Notes: a model not told the origin generated them from the sequence alone. A stretch of DNA of 36,363 nucleotides from Candidatus Woesearchaeota archaeon (GCA_018303075.1 JAGVYW010000009.1:1-36363); one strand, 5' to 3'; counted from the stretch's first letter, positions 9,429 to 18,394 are shown. Translations and numbers: made by a program.

Positions 9429-10127
9429 TTAAGTGTTCATAACTGCTTCTTCAAATCCATGTTCAGCAATTGTAAAAAGGATTTCAGCTCCTTCTTTGAT
9501 ATGCCTATGTTTTTTTAAAACTGCTTTTCTATATGTCTTGAATTTTTTTAATTCAATCAGACATTTGCTTCCGTAGTGCAATAGTTCTCCACCAACCATC
9601 TTAACAGCATCTCGTTCGTCAAAGTCTGAGTATACTTGATTAGTAAGCAATACTGGGATTTCATGCTTTCTTGCAATCTCTGTCAAATATAACAGCTGCA
9701 TGCTTAATTCATTATTAACTGCTTTTGTCTCTCCAATAGCTTTTGAAGCTCTTCCTAGTTCAATCCTGTATAACATACCAATTGTGTCAATAACAACTAA
9801 ACCAATTTTTTCGTTAATCATGGAACGTAGTTTTGCAATTTCTTTAATCTGTTCCTCAAAATTCATGGCTTTTAATACATATATTTGTTGAAGAACTGAT
9901 TGGTCATTGCACAATTGCAATAATCTATTTACAGAAAAACCTCCTTCTGTATCAATATAAATCACTTTTTTTCCCTGCTTAACTGTAGCAATGCTTGCTA
10001 ATAGACAAAGTGTTGTCTTTCCTGTTCCAGAAGGACCATAAACAGTTGTAATAATATCTGTTTCATAGCCTGTTTCGAGTAATCTGTTTAATACTTTACT
10101 GCCTGAGTCAATCTTTTTTGTTTCCAT
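9429..10127 (-). CDS. radB: DNA repair and recombination protein RadB
   Basis: Short RecA-fold protein lacking an HhH domain; Walker A YGPSGTGKTTLCL, VVIDTIGMLYRIEL, LLTNQVY. Confidence 0.9.
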   Translation of the reverse strand: METKKIDSGSKVLNRLLETGYETDIITTVYGPSGTGKTTLCLLASIATVKQGKKVIYIDTEGGFSVNRLLQLCNDQSVLQQIYVLKAMNFEEQIKEIAKLRSMINEKIGLVVIDTIGMLYRIELGRASKAIGETKAVNNELSMQLLYLTEIARKHEIPVLLTNQVYSDFDERDAVKMVGGELLHYGSKCLIELKKFKTYRKAVLKKHRHIKEGAEILFTIAEHGFEEAVMNT

Positions 10128-10279
10128 GATTTAAGGAGAGTAAGATTGTTTATATAGTTTAGTATTTTCGAGTTCATTTCATTCACTCAGAAAATACTAT
10201 AACTCAATAATTCGGGCGGGGATAACATAAACCATTTTTACCATTAAGTATAAAAAGACAAGTTATTACTTATAAAAAT

Positions 10280-11206
10280 ATGGAGCTAATCATCAGCAAT
10301 TGTATTGGAGTTTTTGTTTTGCGGGATAAACAGATTATTGACAAAGTTTTGTATAAAAGCATTGCTGAGATGAAAAATGCTTCGCGTTATGAATCACAGT
10401 TCCTGCAAAAATATCATAGTGCGAAAACAAATGTTTCTTATGTATTTCCTAAGACAAAAGAATTTGTAAAAAGATTCTATGAAGCAAATGTGGTACTTAC
10501 CAGAAATGACCTAAAAAATGCAATCGGCAAGGATCAGATAATCATACATTGCATCAACAGCATTGATGAATTAAACAAAGCAATCAATCTGCTTGTTAGG
10601 AGATTACGAGAATGGTACTCATTGTATTTTCCTGAGTTAGATCATAAATTAAGCAATAATGAAGCATTTGCAAGGCTTGTATTTTCTAAAAATAAAGAAA
10701 CATTGCTTAGAGAATATAATCTGTATGATTCTATTGGCGGTAAAATGTCAGAGGATGATATTGCTATTATTCAGCAGTTTGCACAAAAGATAAGCTATTT
10801 GATACAGCAAAAAGAAGAAAATGAGAAATATTTAGAAAAAACACTTTCTGATTACTGTCCTAATCTGCAAGCTGTTGCTAATACTTTGCTTGCCAGCCAA
10901 TTTATTGCACATACTGGAAGCTTAGGAAGATTAGCAGAATATCCTAGCAGCACTATTCAGATTCTTGGGGCAGAAAAAGCATTGTTCAGGCATATGAAAA
11001 CAAAAGCAGCTGCACCAAAACACGGCATTATTATCAATCATCCATTGATTGCAGCAGCAAAAGCAAAAGAACATGGAAAGATTGCACGACATGTTGCAGC
11101 TGCAATAAGTATAGCAGTAAGAGTAGATTATTTTAATGGCAGTAAAACTGTTGGAAAAGAATTGCGTGCAAAATTAGAGAGACAATTTGGAAAGCATGGG
11201 GAATAA
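10280..11206 (+). CDS. Nop5/Nop56-58 C/D box sRNP core protein
   Basis: NOP signature ASQFIAHTGSLGRLAEYPSSTIQILGAEKALFRHMKT...PKHGIIINHPLI. Confidence 0.95.
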   Translation: MELIISNCIGVFVLRDKQIIDKVLYKSIAEMKNASRYESQFLQKYHSAKTNVSYVFPKTKEFVKRFYEANVVLTRNDLKNAIGKDQIIIHCINSIDELNKAINLLVRRLREWYSLYFPELDHKLSNNEAFARLVFSKNKETLLREYNLYDSIGGKMSEDDIAIIQQFAQKISYLIQQKEENEKYLEKTLSDYCPNLQAVANTLLASQFIAHTGSLGRLAEYPSSTIQILGAEKALFRHMKTKAAAPKHGIIINHPLIAAAKAKEHGKIARHVAAAISIAVRVDYFNGSKTVGKELRAKLERQFGKHGE

Positions 11207-11207
11207 A

Positions 11208-11885
11208 ATGATAACAAGTTCACAATATCAAGGAGTATTTGTTGAGAAAAAAGGAGTTAAAAGTAGTTTTTACACTAAAAATTTATTGCCAGGTAGAAAG
11301 GTCTATGATGAAAGACTTGTACGCTTGAATGGCGCTGAATATAGAGAATGGAATCCAAAGAAAAGCAAGATTGGAGCAGCACTTGCTAAAAATATTGTAA
11401 AGTGTCCAATTAAAGAAGGTGATTGTGTGCTGTACTTAGGCTGTGCGTCAGGAACAACAGCTTCGCATATCTCTGATATTATCGGAGTGTATGGGTTTTT
11501 ATTTGGGATTGATTTTGCATATAGAGTAATGCGCGATTTTTTGTTTTTATGCGACGAAAGAAAGAATATGGTTCCAATTCTGGCTGACTGCGGTCATCCA
11601 GAATTATATGAAAAAAGAATATTTTTGTGTGATGTAATTATACAGGATATTGCGCAGAAAAATCAACTGCAGATTTTTCTACAAAATCTGCGGTTTTTAA
11701 AGAAAGGTGGTTTTGGTTTTCTTGTTATTAAAGCGCGGAGCATTGATGTTGTAAAAAATCCTAAGAAGATATTTGAAGAGATTAGGGTTGAATTACAGAA
11801 GCATGTCAAAATAATTGATTATCGTACATTAGATCCTTTTGAGATAGATCACTGTATATTTCTGATAGAGAAGGAGAAGATGTAG
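11208..11885 (+). CDS. flpA: Fibrillarin (C/D box rRNA 2'-O-methyltransferase)
   Basis: Follows nop5; EYREWNPKKSKIGAALAK, VLYLGCASGTTASHISDIIG, IKARSID. Confidence 0.93.
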   Translation: MITSSQYQGVFVEKKGVKSSFYTKNLLPGRKVYDERLVRLNGAEYREWNPKKSKIGAALAKNIVKCPIKEGDCVLYLGCASGTTASHISDIIGVYGFLFGIDFAYRVMRDFLFLCDERKNMVPILADCGHPELYEKRIFLCDVIIQDIAQKNQLQIFLQNLRFLKKGGFGFLVIKARSIDVVKNPKKIFEEIRVELQKHVKIIDYRTLDPFEIDHCIFLIEKEKM

Positions 11886-11904
11886 AGTTGAGATAAAACA
11901 AAAT

Positions 11905-12387
11905 TAATCTAATCTACATGCAGAATTGTTTCTGAGAAAATTATCTGGTAAAAGAATATTAGATATTGGTTCTGGTGCTGGAAGAGATGCTTTGTTCTTT
12001 AAACAAGACGAATTCCACTTGTCTATTGACAGGTGGTGGAATTCGTAAGCGTCAAGAACCACCTTAGGTGTTATCGATAAGCATGCCACTGGTGATCTTT
12101 CAAAAGCAATGGTTGCATTATGCAGACAGAAAGGATTGATTGCTTATCAGATGGATATGGAAAAACTTGTTTTTGATAATGATACATTTGACGGGATTTG
12201 GGCGTATGTTTCACTTGTACATATGCAGAAGAATAAGATTGGGAATGTCCTGAAGAAAATATCTGAATTGTTAAAAAAAAAAGAATTAGAACTGCTGCGG
12301 TCACAATTTTTTGTTATTGTTCATTTTACAAGAGTTGAGGCAGGTTCAGGAAGTATTTATCTTAATTTTTTATGTGTGAAGAAATAA
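11905..12387 (+). pseudogene. Class I SAM-methyltransferase remnant interrupted by the 96-bp repeat
   Basis: Upstream frame HAELFLRKLSGKRILDIGSGAGRDALFF lacks an ATG; downstream frame DLSKAMVALCRQKG...FDGIWAYVSLVHM resumes after the repeat; C-terminal TRVEAGSGSIYLNFLCVKK follows an apparent deletion. Confidence 0.75.
11998..12093. repeat. 96-bp dispersed repeat, copy 1
   Basis: TTTAAACAAGACGAATTCCAC...CATGCCACTGGT, identical by eye to 16946-17041. Confidence 0.95.
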
Positions 12388-12394
12388 ATGAGAT

Positions 12395-13171
12395 TTAATA
12401 TTTTATTTTTTGCACTTTAAATAGCATAATCCCACCAACTATAACCATTATAACTGTTAATAATTGTCCCATACTTAAACCAAACAAAATAAATCCTAGT
12501 TGTGAATCTGGCATTCTGAAGAATTCAACAATAAATCTCAGCATGCCATACATTGTAATGAATAACCAGAATAATGCCCCTGGCTTAAGATTGCTTTTTC
12601 TTAGCGGAAATAATACTGCAAAAATTATCAGATTTTTTGCAGATTCATACAACTGCGATGGATGTCTAGCGATGCCGTCGCCAAAGTCAACTGCTAATGG
12701 ATAACTTAGAGAAACTTGTCTGCCATATAATTCTCCGTTGATGAAATTGCCAATTCTTCCTAAAGCTAATGCTATTGATGCTGGAATTACAACATGATCT
12801 GCAAGTGTGTAAAAATTTATCTTCTTTTTTTTGCAGAAAATTAAGGAAGCTATAATTATGCCGAGCAATGCTCCATGAAATGCCATGCCTCCATGCCAGA
12901 TTGCAATTATTGACATTGGATTTGCAAGATAATATTTTAAGTCATAAACTATGATGTAAAACAATCTGCCGCCTAAAATAATGCCAATTGTCAAATAAAT
13001 AATATAGTCAAGCAAATCATTATATGTTAGTGCAAGATTCTTTGTTTTTATCTGATGTTTAAGATAGAAGTATGCTATTAATAATCCAACTATGTAAAAT
13101 AATCCATAATAACGGATTTCTAAAGAGCTAATGTGCAATAATACAGGGTTGAGATTGTGGAAGTAAACCAT
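12395..13171 (-). CDS. lgt: Prolipoprotein diacylglyceryl transferase, bacterial type
   Basis: IWHGGMAFHGALLG and Lgt signature GRIGNFINGELYGR; multi-TM. Confidence 0.93.
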   Translation of the reverse strand: MVYFHNLNPVLLHISSLEIRYYGLFYIVGLLIAYFYLKHQIKTKNLALTYNDLLDYIIYLTIGIILGGRLFYIIVYDLKYYLANPMSIIAIWHGGMAFHGALLGIIIASLIFCKKKKINFYTLADHVVIPASIALALGRIGNFINGELYGRQVSLSYPLAVDFGDGIARHPSQLYESAKNLIIFAVLFPLRKSNLKPGALFWLFITMYGMLRFIVEFFRMPDSQLGFILFGLSMGQLLTVIMVIVGGIMLFKVQKIKY

Positions 13172-13176
13172 TGTAA

Positions 13177-13533
13177 TCACTTAGGCTTTCTATTTTTACT
13201 CTCATTAGTTAAAATCTTTTGTATTTGCTCTTTTAATGAGTCTAATTTATTTTCTATAATGTTCCATAATATGTCAATATCCACAGAAAAATATTTATGG
13301 ATTACTACATTTCTAAAATCTTTTATTTCTATCCATGGTATTTCTTTATATCTCTGCTTTATTTCTTCAGGAATGTTGCTTGTTGCTTCACCAATTACTT
13401 CTAGATTTCTTAAGCAAGCATCAATAAACATAGTGTTACTCTTGAAATCTTCAACATCTAAATCAAAAGTGTATGATTTAATCTTTCCAATAGCTTCTAT
13501 AATATCTTTAAGAAACAGATTATATTGCCGCAA
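13177..13533 (-). CDS. HepT-like HEPN ribonuclease toxin (DUF86)
   Basis: RX4HXY motif RNVVIHKY; overlaps the upstream MntA-like gene. Confidence 0.88.
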   Translation of the reverse strand: MRQYNLFLKDIIEAIGKIKSYTFDLDVEDFKSNTMFIDACLRNLEVIGEATSNIPEEIKQRYKEIPWIEIKDFRNVVIHKYFSVDIDILWNIIENKLDSLKEQIQKILTNESKNRKPK

Positions 13534-13819
13534 TTTTCTTACCTCTTAATATGGATGGACGTAATTCTTTTCTAATTAAAGAATATTTTATTAGATCTAT
13601 TTCTTTATTAAATAATTTTCTTAATAATCTCTTTAGTCCTACATAATCATCAAATAAACCTCTGCCTGCTTTAAATTCTACAAGAAAATCAATATCACTC
13701 TTTAGTGTTGCCTTATCTTTTGCATATGATCCAATCAATGTTAACTTTTTAACTCCAAAAACTTTTATTTTGAGTGTATTCTGTTCTATCTTATGGATTA
13801 TCTTATCTTTTGTCAGCAT
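13520..13819 (-). CDS. MntA-like minimal nucleotidyltransferase antitoxin
   Basis: GSX10DXD motif GSYAKDKATLKSDID; coupled to HepT. Confidence 0.88.
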   Translation of the reverse strand: MLTKDKIIHKIEQNTLKIKVFGVKKLTLIGSYAKDKATLKSDIDFLVEFKAGRGLFDDYVGLKRLLRKLFNKEIDLIKYSLIRKELRPSILRGKKIAAI

Positions 13820-13850
13820 ATTTATTATTATACAGAATGATTATAAAAAA

Positions 13851-14213
13851 CTATTGCTTGTCAATCTCACAGCCTGTAACTGATGCTAATAATTCAAGAG
13901 GTTGTTCGCCATTTAATACTTTGTCTTTGTAAATCCATGTTGGATAGCCTGTAACATTATTCAGATTACATAAAACCTTATTATAGTCACAATCCTTGTA
14001 ATTAATATATTTGAATGAATTTCCAAACATTTCTTTTTGTGTTTGGCAGTGAGGGCACCATTCTGTACCATACATAACAGCTCCTTTTTCTGTTAAGCAT
14101 TCTGCAAACTGATCATATTTTCCTGGTGCGTAATTATATCTGTAAACTAAAAATGATATGATTATTATCATTAACAATACAATACTGTATTTTATTATTC
14201 TTTTTATGTTCAT
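13851..14213 (-). CDS. Membrane-anchored thioredoxin/glutaredoxin-like protein
   Basis: N-terminal TM then MYGTEWCPHCQTQKEMFG (CPHC) and VTGYPTWIY cis-Pro motif. Confidence 0.82.
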   Translation of the reverse strand: MNIKRIIKYSIVLLMIIIISFLVYRYNYAPGKYDQFAECLTEKGAVMYGTEWCPHCQTQKEMFGNSFKYINYKDCDYNKVLCNLNNVTGYPTWIYKDKVLNGEQPLELLASVTGCEIDKQ

Positions 14214-15763
14214 TTTTTTAACTGAAAATCTCTTGATTTAAATAGTTTTGTATTGTCATTGTTGTTATTAATAGTAATTGTAGTTGGAAATTGCAATCTA
14301 AATGTTGTACCTTTATTGATATCAGAATCAACAGCAATTGTGCCGTTGTGCAATTCAACAATTTTCTTAACAATTACTAATCCTAAACCTGTGCCTGCAG
14401 CTTTTCTTGTTAAATGGTTCTCAACCTGAAAGAATTTGTTAAATAACTGAGGGATTTTATCTTTTGGTATGCCTATTCCTGTATCTTTAATGGAAAGGTT
14501 CCAATACTGAGTATTAACTGCTGCTGTAAATATGATTTCTCCTTTTTCATGTGTAAACTTAATAGCATTGCTAAATAGATTAATGATAACTTGGTTTAAT
14601 TTATTTTCATCAACAAAAACTTCAATTTTTTTTGAAATGTCATTTCTTACTTTTATCTTTTTTTCTTTTGCAAGGTTATAATAAATGCTTGATTCTACTA
14701 ATTGAAAAAGGTTTATTTTCTTCAGTAAAAGCTTTTCTTTTTTCTGCTCTAATTTTGCTAGACTCAAAATGTCTTCAATAAGACTTGATAATCTATTGCT
14801 TTCATTATTAACAATTGTTAATGTATCTTTCTGCTGATTGCTTATCTTTCCGAATTCTCCTCTTAATAATAATGAGATGTATAATTTGATGTTTGTCAAT
14901 GGCGTACGTAATTCGTGGCTCACAACACTGACAAACTCATCTTTGAGCTTGTTTAATTCCTCTGCAACTTTATATTTTTGTTTTGTTATTGATAACTCCT
15001 GCTGCAATGTTGCTTTGTCAACTAGTTTTAGAAATATCACCCTAAGAAACAGCAATGTTGCTAAAAATGGCAATGGGTGGATAATAACACGAAGAAGTTT
15101 GCTTGTATAATTAAAAAAAACAGAATTAATAAGATTGATAATAGGAACTAAAAGATAGATTATAAATGCACTGAGAATATGGTTTGTATATCTGCCAATC
15201 TTATTCTTAAAACATAGAATCATTATAATTGTATAGAAAAGAAGCAGAAACTTAGTTATCTCGAAGATGATGAAAACAGAGTAATTCTTGAATTGAAATG
15301 AGGTATTGCTTATATCTGTATTAAGCCATATGAGTTCAGATATACTTATAATCAATGCTAAGAAATAAATTAAAATAAATATTTGCTGATGAAACTTTTT
15401 TATATTCTCTTTAAATATAGGATACATAAATGCATGCGTCAAAAGAATCAATGCAAATATTTCTAAACCGTGATCAAAAACAGGGATAAATGGCATGAAC
15501 CATTTGAGCGAACTAATATCACGAAATATGAGAAAACTTAAGCTTATTGTAATCAATATTCTACCTAAAACTAAGCTTAAAAATGCTGCAATTAAATATA
15601 AAATATCTTTTCTCTTATTTTTCAACCACTCACTTATAAGCATATAAAGAACGATTGTAAATAATACCAAGTCAAGACTATTTTTGAATAATTCTCCATT
15701 TAATGTACCTAAAAAATCATTAACTGTATGAAATAATGCTATAAAACTTTCAAGATATGCCAT
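14210..15763 (-). CDS. Multi-TM sensor histidine kinase
   Basis: H-box FVSVVSHELRTPLTNIKLY, N-box NQVIINLFSNAIKFT, G boxes DTGIGIPKDKI / GTGLGLVIVKKI. Confidence 0.94.
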   Translation of the reverse strand: MAYLESFIALFHTVNDFLGTLNGELFKNSLDLVLFTIVLYMLISEWLKNKRKDILYLIAAFLSLVLGRILITISLSFLIFRDISSLKWFMPFIPVFDHGLEIFALILLTHAFMYPIFKENIKKFHQQIFILIYFLALIISISELIWLNTDISNTSFQFKNYSVFIIFEITKFLLLFYTIIMILCFKNKIGRYTNHILSAFIIYLLVPIINLINSVFFNYTSKLLRVIIHPLPFLATLLFLRVIFLKLVDKATLQQELSITKQKYKVAEELNKLKDEFVSVVSHELRTPLTNIKLYISLLLRGEFGKISNQQKDTLTIVNNESNRLSSLIEDILSLAKLEQKKEKLLLKKINLFQLVESSIYYNLAKEKKIKVRNDISKKIEVFVDENKLNQVIINLFSNAIKFTHEKGEIIFTAAVNTQYWNLSIKDTGIGIPKDKIPQLFNKFFQVENHLTRKAAGTGLGLVIVKKIVELHNGTIAVDSDINKGTTFRLQFPTTITINNNNDNTKLFKSRDFQLKK

Positions 15764-15769
15764 AATAAT

Positions 15770-16138
15770 TTATTGTATACCTAATACTTGATTGACAACA
15801 TGCAGCAATTCCTCAGGTTCAAAAGGCTTCATAATATAATCATCTGCTCCTAATTCCATGCCTTTTGCTTCATCCCTGTCTTCATTTTTTGCAGTAACCA
15901 TTATTATCTTTGTATTGCGCAAGTTTGCATCCAAGCGGATGTTTCTGCAGACAGTAAATCCATCAATCTTTGGAATCATTACATCAAGAATAACAAGTCT
16001 TGGCTTTACTAGCTTTGCTTTTTTTAAACCTTCATCACCATCAACTGCAGTATGAACTGTGAAATTCTTCTGGAGAATTAATTGCTCAGCTTTGAGTATA
16101 TTTGGATCATCTTCAATAATGAGTACGTTTTCTTTCAT
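15770..16138 (-). CDS. Single-domain response regulator (CheY-like receiver)
   Basis: VLIIEDDPNI, LVILDVMIPKIDG, MVTAKNEDRDEA, ADDYIMKPF. Confidence 0.94.
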   Translation of the reverse strand: MKENVLIIEDDPNILKAEQLILQKNFTVHTAVDGDEGLKKAKLVKPRLVILDVMIPKIDGFTVCRNIRLDANLRNTKIIMVTAKNEDRDEAKGMELGADDYIMKPFEPEELLHVVNQVLGIQ

Positions 16139-16228
16139 AGCATCATCACCCCCTTATGTGATAATTGCTGAATATTCACTGTGTTTTAAAAGGTTATCTT
16201 TTTATACTCACCTAATCTTTATTCTTCT

Positions 16229-16939
16229 ATGTCAAAAATATCGCATGAAAAATGGAAGGTTTGGGGAAATGTGTTTGATGAACATGCACTTGCTGATATC
16301 TATAAATTAATTACCCAAGGTTATTTTGAAAGATTGTGCTCTCCAATTTCTGTTGGAAAAGAAGCAAATATCTTTACAGCTGAAAAAAAAGATGGAAGTT
16401 TTGTGATTGTGAAAATATATCGTCTTGAAAGCTGCAATTTTAATAAGATGTATGATTATATCAAATATGATCCAAGATATGAGAATCTTAAAAAGCAAAG
16501 AAGAAAAGTTATCTTTGCATGGACACAGAGAGAGTATAGAAATCTTCTTAAGGCAAGGCAAGCAGAGGTGAGAGTACCTACACCATTAACAGCAATAAAC
16601 AATATTATTGTAATGGAATATATGGGCGATGACAAAAAAATAGCAGAGAAACTGAAAGACAATGCTCCTAAAGACATTGAAATGTTTTTTGAGAAGACAA
16701 TTGAGTATATTCGCCTATTGTATAAAAAAGCTGGTATAGTACATGGAGATCTGTCATCATATAATATATTAAATTATAATGATGAGCCTGTTTTTATTGA
16801 CTTTTCACAAGGAACAATAAAAAGAAATCAAATGGCTGAGGAATTATTAGAAAGAGATATAAAAAATGTCTGCAATTATTTTGTTAAAAAAGGAATGAAG
16901 ATAGATGTTGAGAAAGTATTAAAACAGATAAGGAAATAA
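16229..16939 (+). CDS. RIO1-family serine protein kinase
   Basis: ISVGKEANIFTA, YRNLLKARQAEVRVPTP, VHGDLSSYNIL, VFIDFSQGT. Confidence 0.94.
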   Translation: MSKISHEKWKVWGNVFDEHALADIYKLITQGYFERLCSPISVGKEANIFTAEKKDGSFVIVKIYRLESCNFNKMYDYIKYDPRYENLKKQRRKVIFAWTQREYRNLLKARQAEVRVPTPLTAINNIIVMEYMGDDKKIAEKLKDNAPKDIEMFFEKTIEYIRLLYKKAGIVHGDLSSYNILNYNDEPVFIDFSQGTIKRNQMAEELLERDIKNVCNYFVKKGMKIDVEKVLKQIRK

Positions 16940-16945
16940 TATTTG

Positions 16946-17041
16946 TTTAAACAAGACGAATTCCACTTGTCTATTGACAGGTGGTGGAATTCGTAAGCGT
17001 CAAGAACCACCTTAGGTGTTATCGATAAGCATGCCACTGGT
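16946..17041. repeat. 96-bp dispersed repeat, copy 2
   Basis: Identical by eye to 11998-12093. Confidence 0.95.
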
Positions 17042-17087
17042 TTCATCAATTAAAATTTAGGCAATCAAGATTTAGGAGGATGAAAAT

Positions 17088-17243
17088 ATGGCAGCAACAC
17101 CAAAAGGTACAGCTAAAGTAAAAGCAGAATATGTAGTTGAAAAAGAAGCATATGACAACTTTGTGAGATATTGCTCAAAGAAAGGATTGGCACCAAATGT
17201 TATGGTTGAGAGATATATGAAAGAAATCGTAGCTCGAGGATAA
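17088..17243 (+). CDS. Small 51-aa protein (not in the supplied ORF track)
   Basis: MAATPKGTAKVKAEYVVEKEAYDNFVRYCSKKGLAPNVMVERYMKEIVARG*; preceded by taggagga Shine-Dalgarno. Confidence 0.75.
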   Translation: MAATPKGTAKVKAEYVVEKEAYDNFVRYCSKKGLAPNVMVERYMKEIVARG

Positions 17244-17311
17244 GTTTTATAACTCCTTTTGAGTTATAAAGATACGCAAAGTTTATATAGGCTGATTTTT
17301 TCTTATCAGAT

Positions 17312-17881
17312 ATGGATGAGTTTTCGTATGATATCAAGATACCTCGAGACAGAATAGCTGTGCTTATAGGCAAGAATGGAGAAGTAAAGAAAAACTTAGA
17401 AGAAGTTTCTCATACAAAAATTGCTATTGATTCTAAGGAAGGGGATGTTGTTGTTTCAGGAGAAGATGCAATTACATTGTACAGCACAAAAAATGTGATA
17501 AGAGCAATTGCCAGAGGATTTAATCCTGAAGTTGCGCAGCTTTTATTGCGCCATGATTATGTGTTTGATGTTTTAGATGTTACTACATATATCAAAAATA
17601 AAAATCATCTTGAGCGAGTAAAAGGAAGGGTAATAGGCAAAGAGGGAAAAGCTCGCGAAATTCTTGAGCAGTTGACTGATACTCATATAAGCGTATATGG
17701 AAAAACAATCTGTATTATAGGATTAGGTGAATTTGTAAATATTGCAAGGCGAGCAATTGAAAGTCTTTTAGTAGGAAGTCCTCATGCTAAAGTGTATATG
17801 TGGCTTGAGAAACAGAGAAAGGAATTGAAAAGAAGAATGTTTGAAGATGAATTTGCTATGCGAGATAAAAAAGAAAAATAA
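17312..17881 (+). CDS. Archaeal KH-domain RNA-binding protein (Dim2/Pno1-like)
   Basis: IPRDRIAVLIGKNGEVKKNLEE and RVKGRVIGKEGKAREILEQLTDTHISVYGKT; next to RIO1. Confidence 0.9.
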   Translation: MDEFSYDIKIPRDRIAVLIGKNGEVKKNLEEVSHTKIAIDSKEGDVVVSGEDAITLYSTKNVIRAIARGFNPEVAQLLLRHDYVFDVLDVTTYIKNKNHLERVKGRVIGKEGKAREILEQLTDTHISVYGKTICIIGLGEFVNIARRAIESLLVGSPHAKVYMWLEKQRKELKRRMFEDEFAMRDKKEK

Positions 17882-17884
17882 TTC

Positions 17885-18394
17885 TTAAATAATTAGTTTA
17901 CTAAAGCATTGTCTTAACCAATAACTATATTTTTCTTGGTTTTTTTGAATATCATCTTTTAAATTTTCTAAAGATATCCATTTAACTGATTCAATCTCTT
18001 GTTTGTTTGGAACTATCTGTTGATCATAATAGCCAATAAAGACGTGATCAAATTCATGCTCAATCAAACCATTGTCAAATTCAGTCTTGTAAAGAAAAGT
18101 AAAGGATTCTTTAAGATTGCAATCAAAGCCAAGTTCTTCATGTAATCTTCTATGTGCTGCTTGTGCTGTAGATTCACCAGGCATTGGATGGCTGCAGCAA
18201 GTATTTGTCCATAATAATGGTGAGTGATATTTTGTTCTTGCTCTTTGCTGCAAAAGAAGCTCTTTTTTTTTATTAAAAATAAAGATTGAGAATGCTCTGT
18301 GCAGTAATCCTAATTGATGAGCTTTTAGTTTTTCTTCAATTCCTATCTGCTGGTCGCTTTCGTTAACGAGGATGACTTGCTGCATGAGAATCAA
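17885..18394 (-). CDS. idi: Type 1 isopentenyl-diphosphate delta-isomerase (Nudix fold)
   Basis: LLHRAFSIFIFN, LLWTNTCCSHPMPGE, AAHRRLHEELGF, EHEFDHVFIG. Confidence 0.95.
   Translation of the reverse strand: MILMQQVILVNESDQQIGIEEKLKAHQLGLLHRAFSIFIFNKKKELLLQQRARTKYHSPLLWTNTCCSHPMPGESTAQAAHRRLHEELGFDCNLKESFTFLYKTEFDNGLIEHEFDHVFIGYYDQQIVPNKQEIESVKWISLENLKDDIQKNQEKYSYWLRQCFSKLII

Noticed and set aside
11998-12093. Vector or polylinker contamination, given the GAATTC, ATCGAT and GCATGC sites
   Set aside because: Both copies are embedded in unrelated native sequence with continuous archaeal flanks, and I recognise no vector backbone. A vector screen is still worth running.
11998-17041. CRISPR array from the two identical repeats
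   Set aside because: Only two copies about 5 kb apart, 96 bp long, no spacer periodicity and no cas genes.
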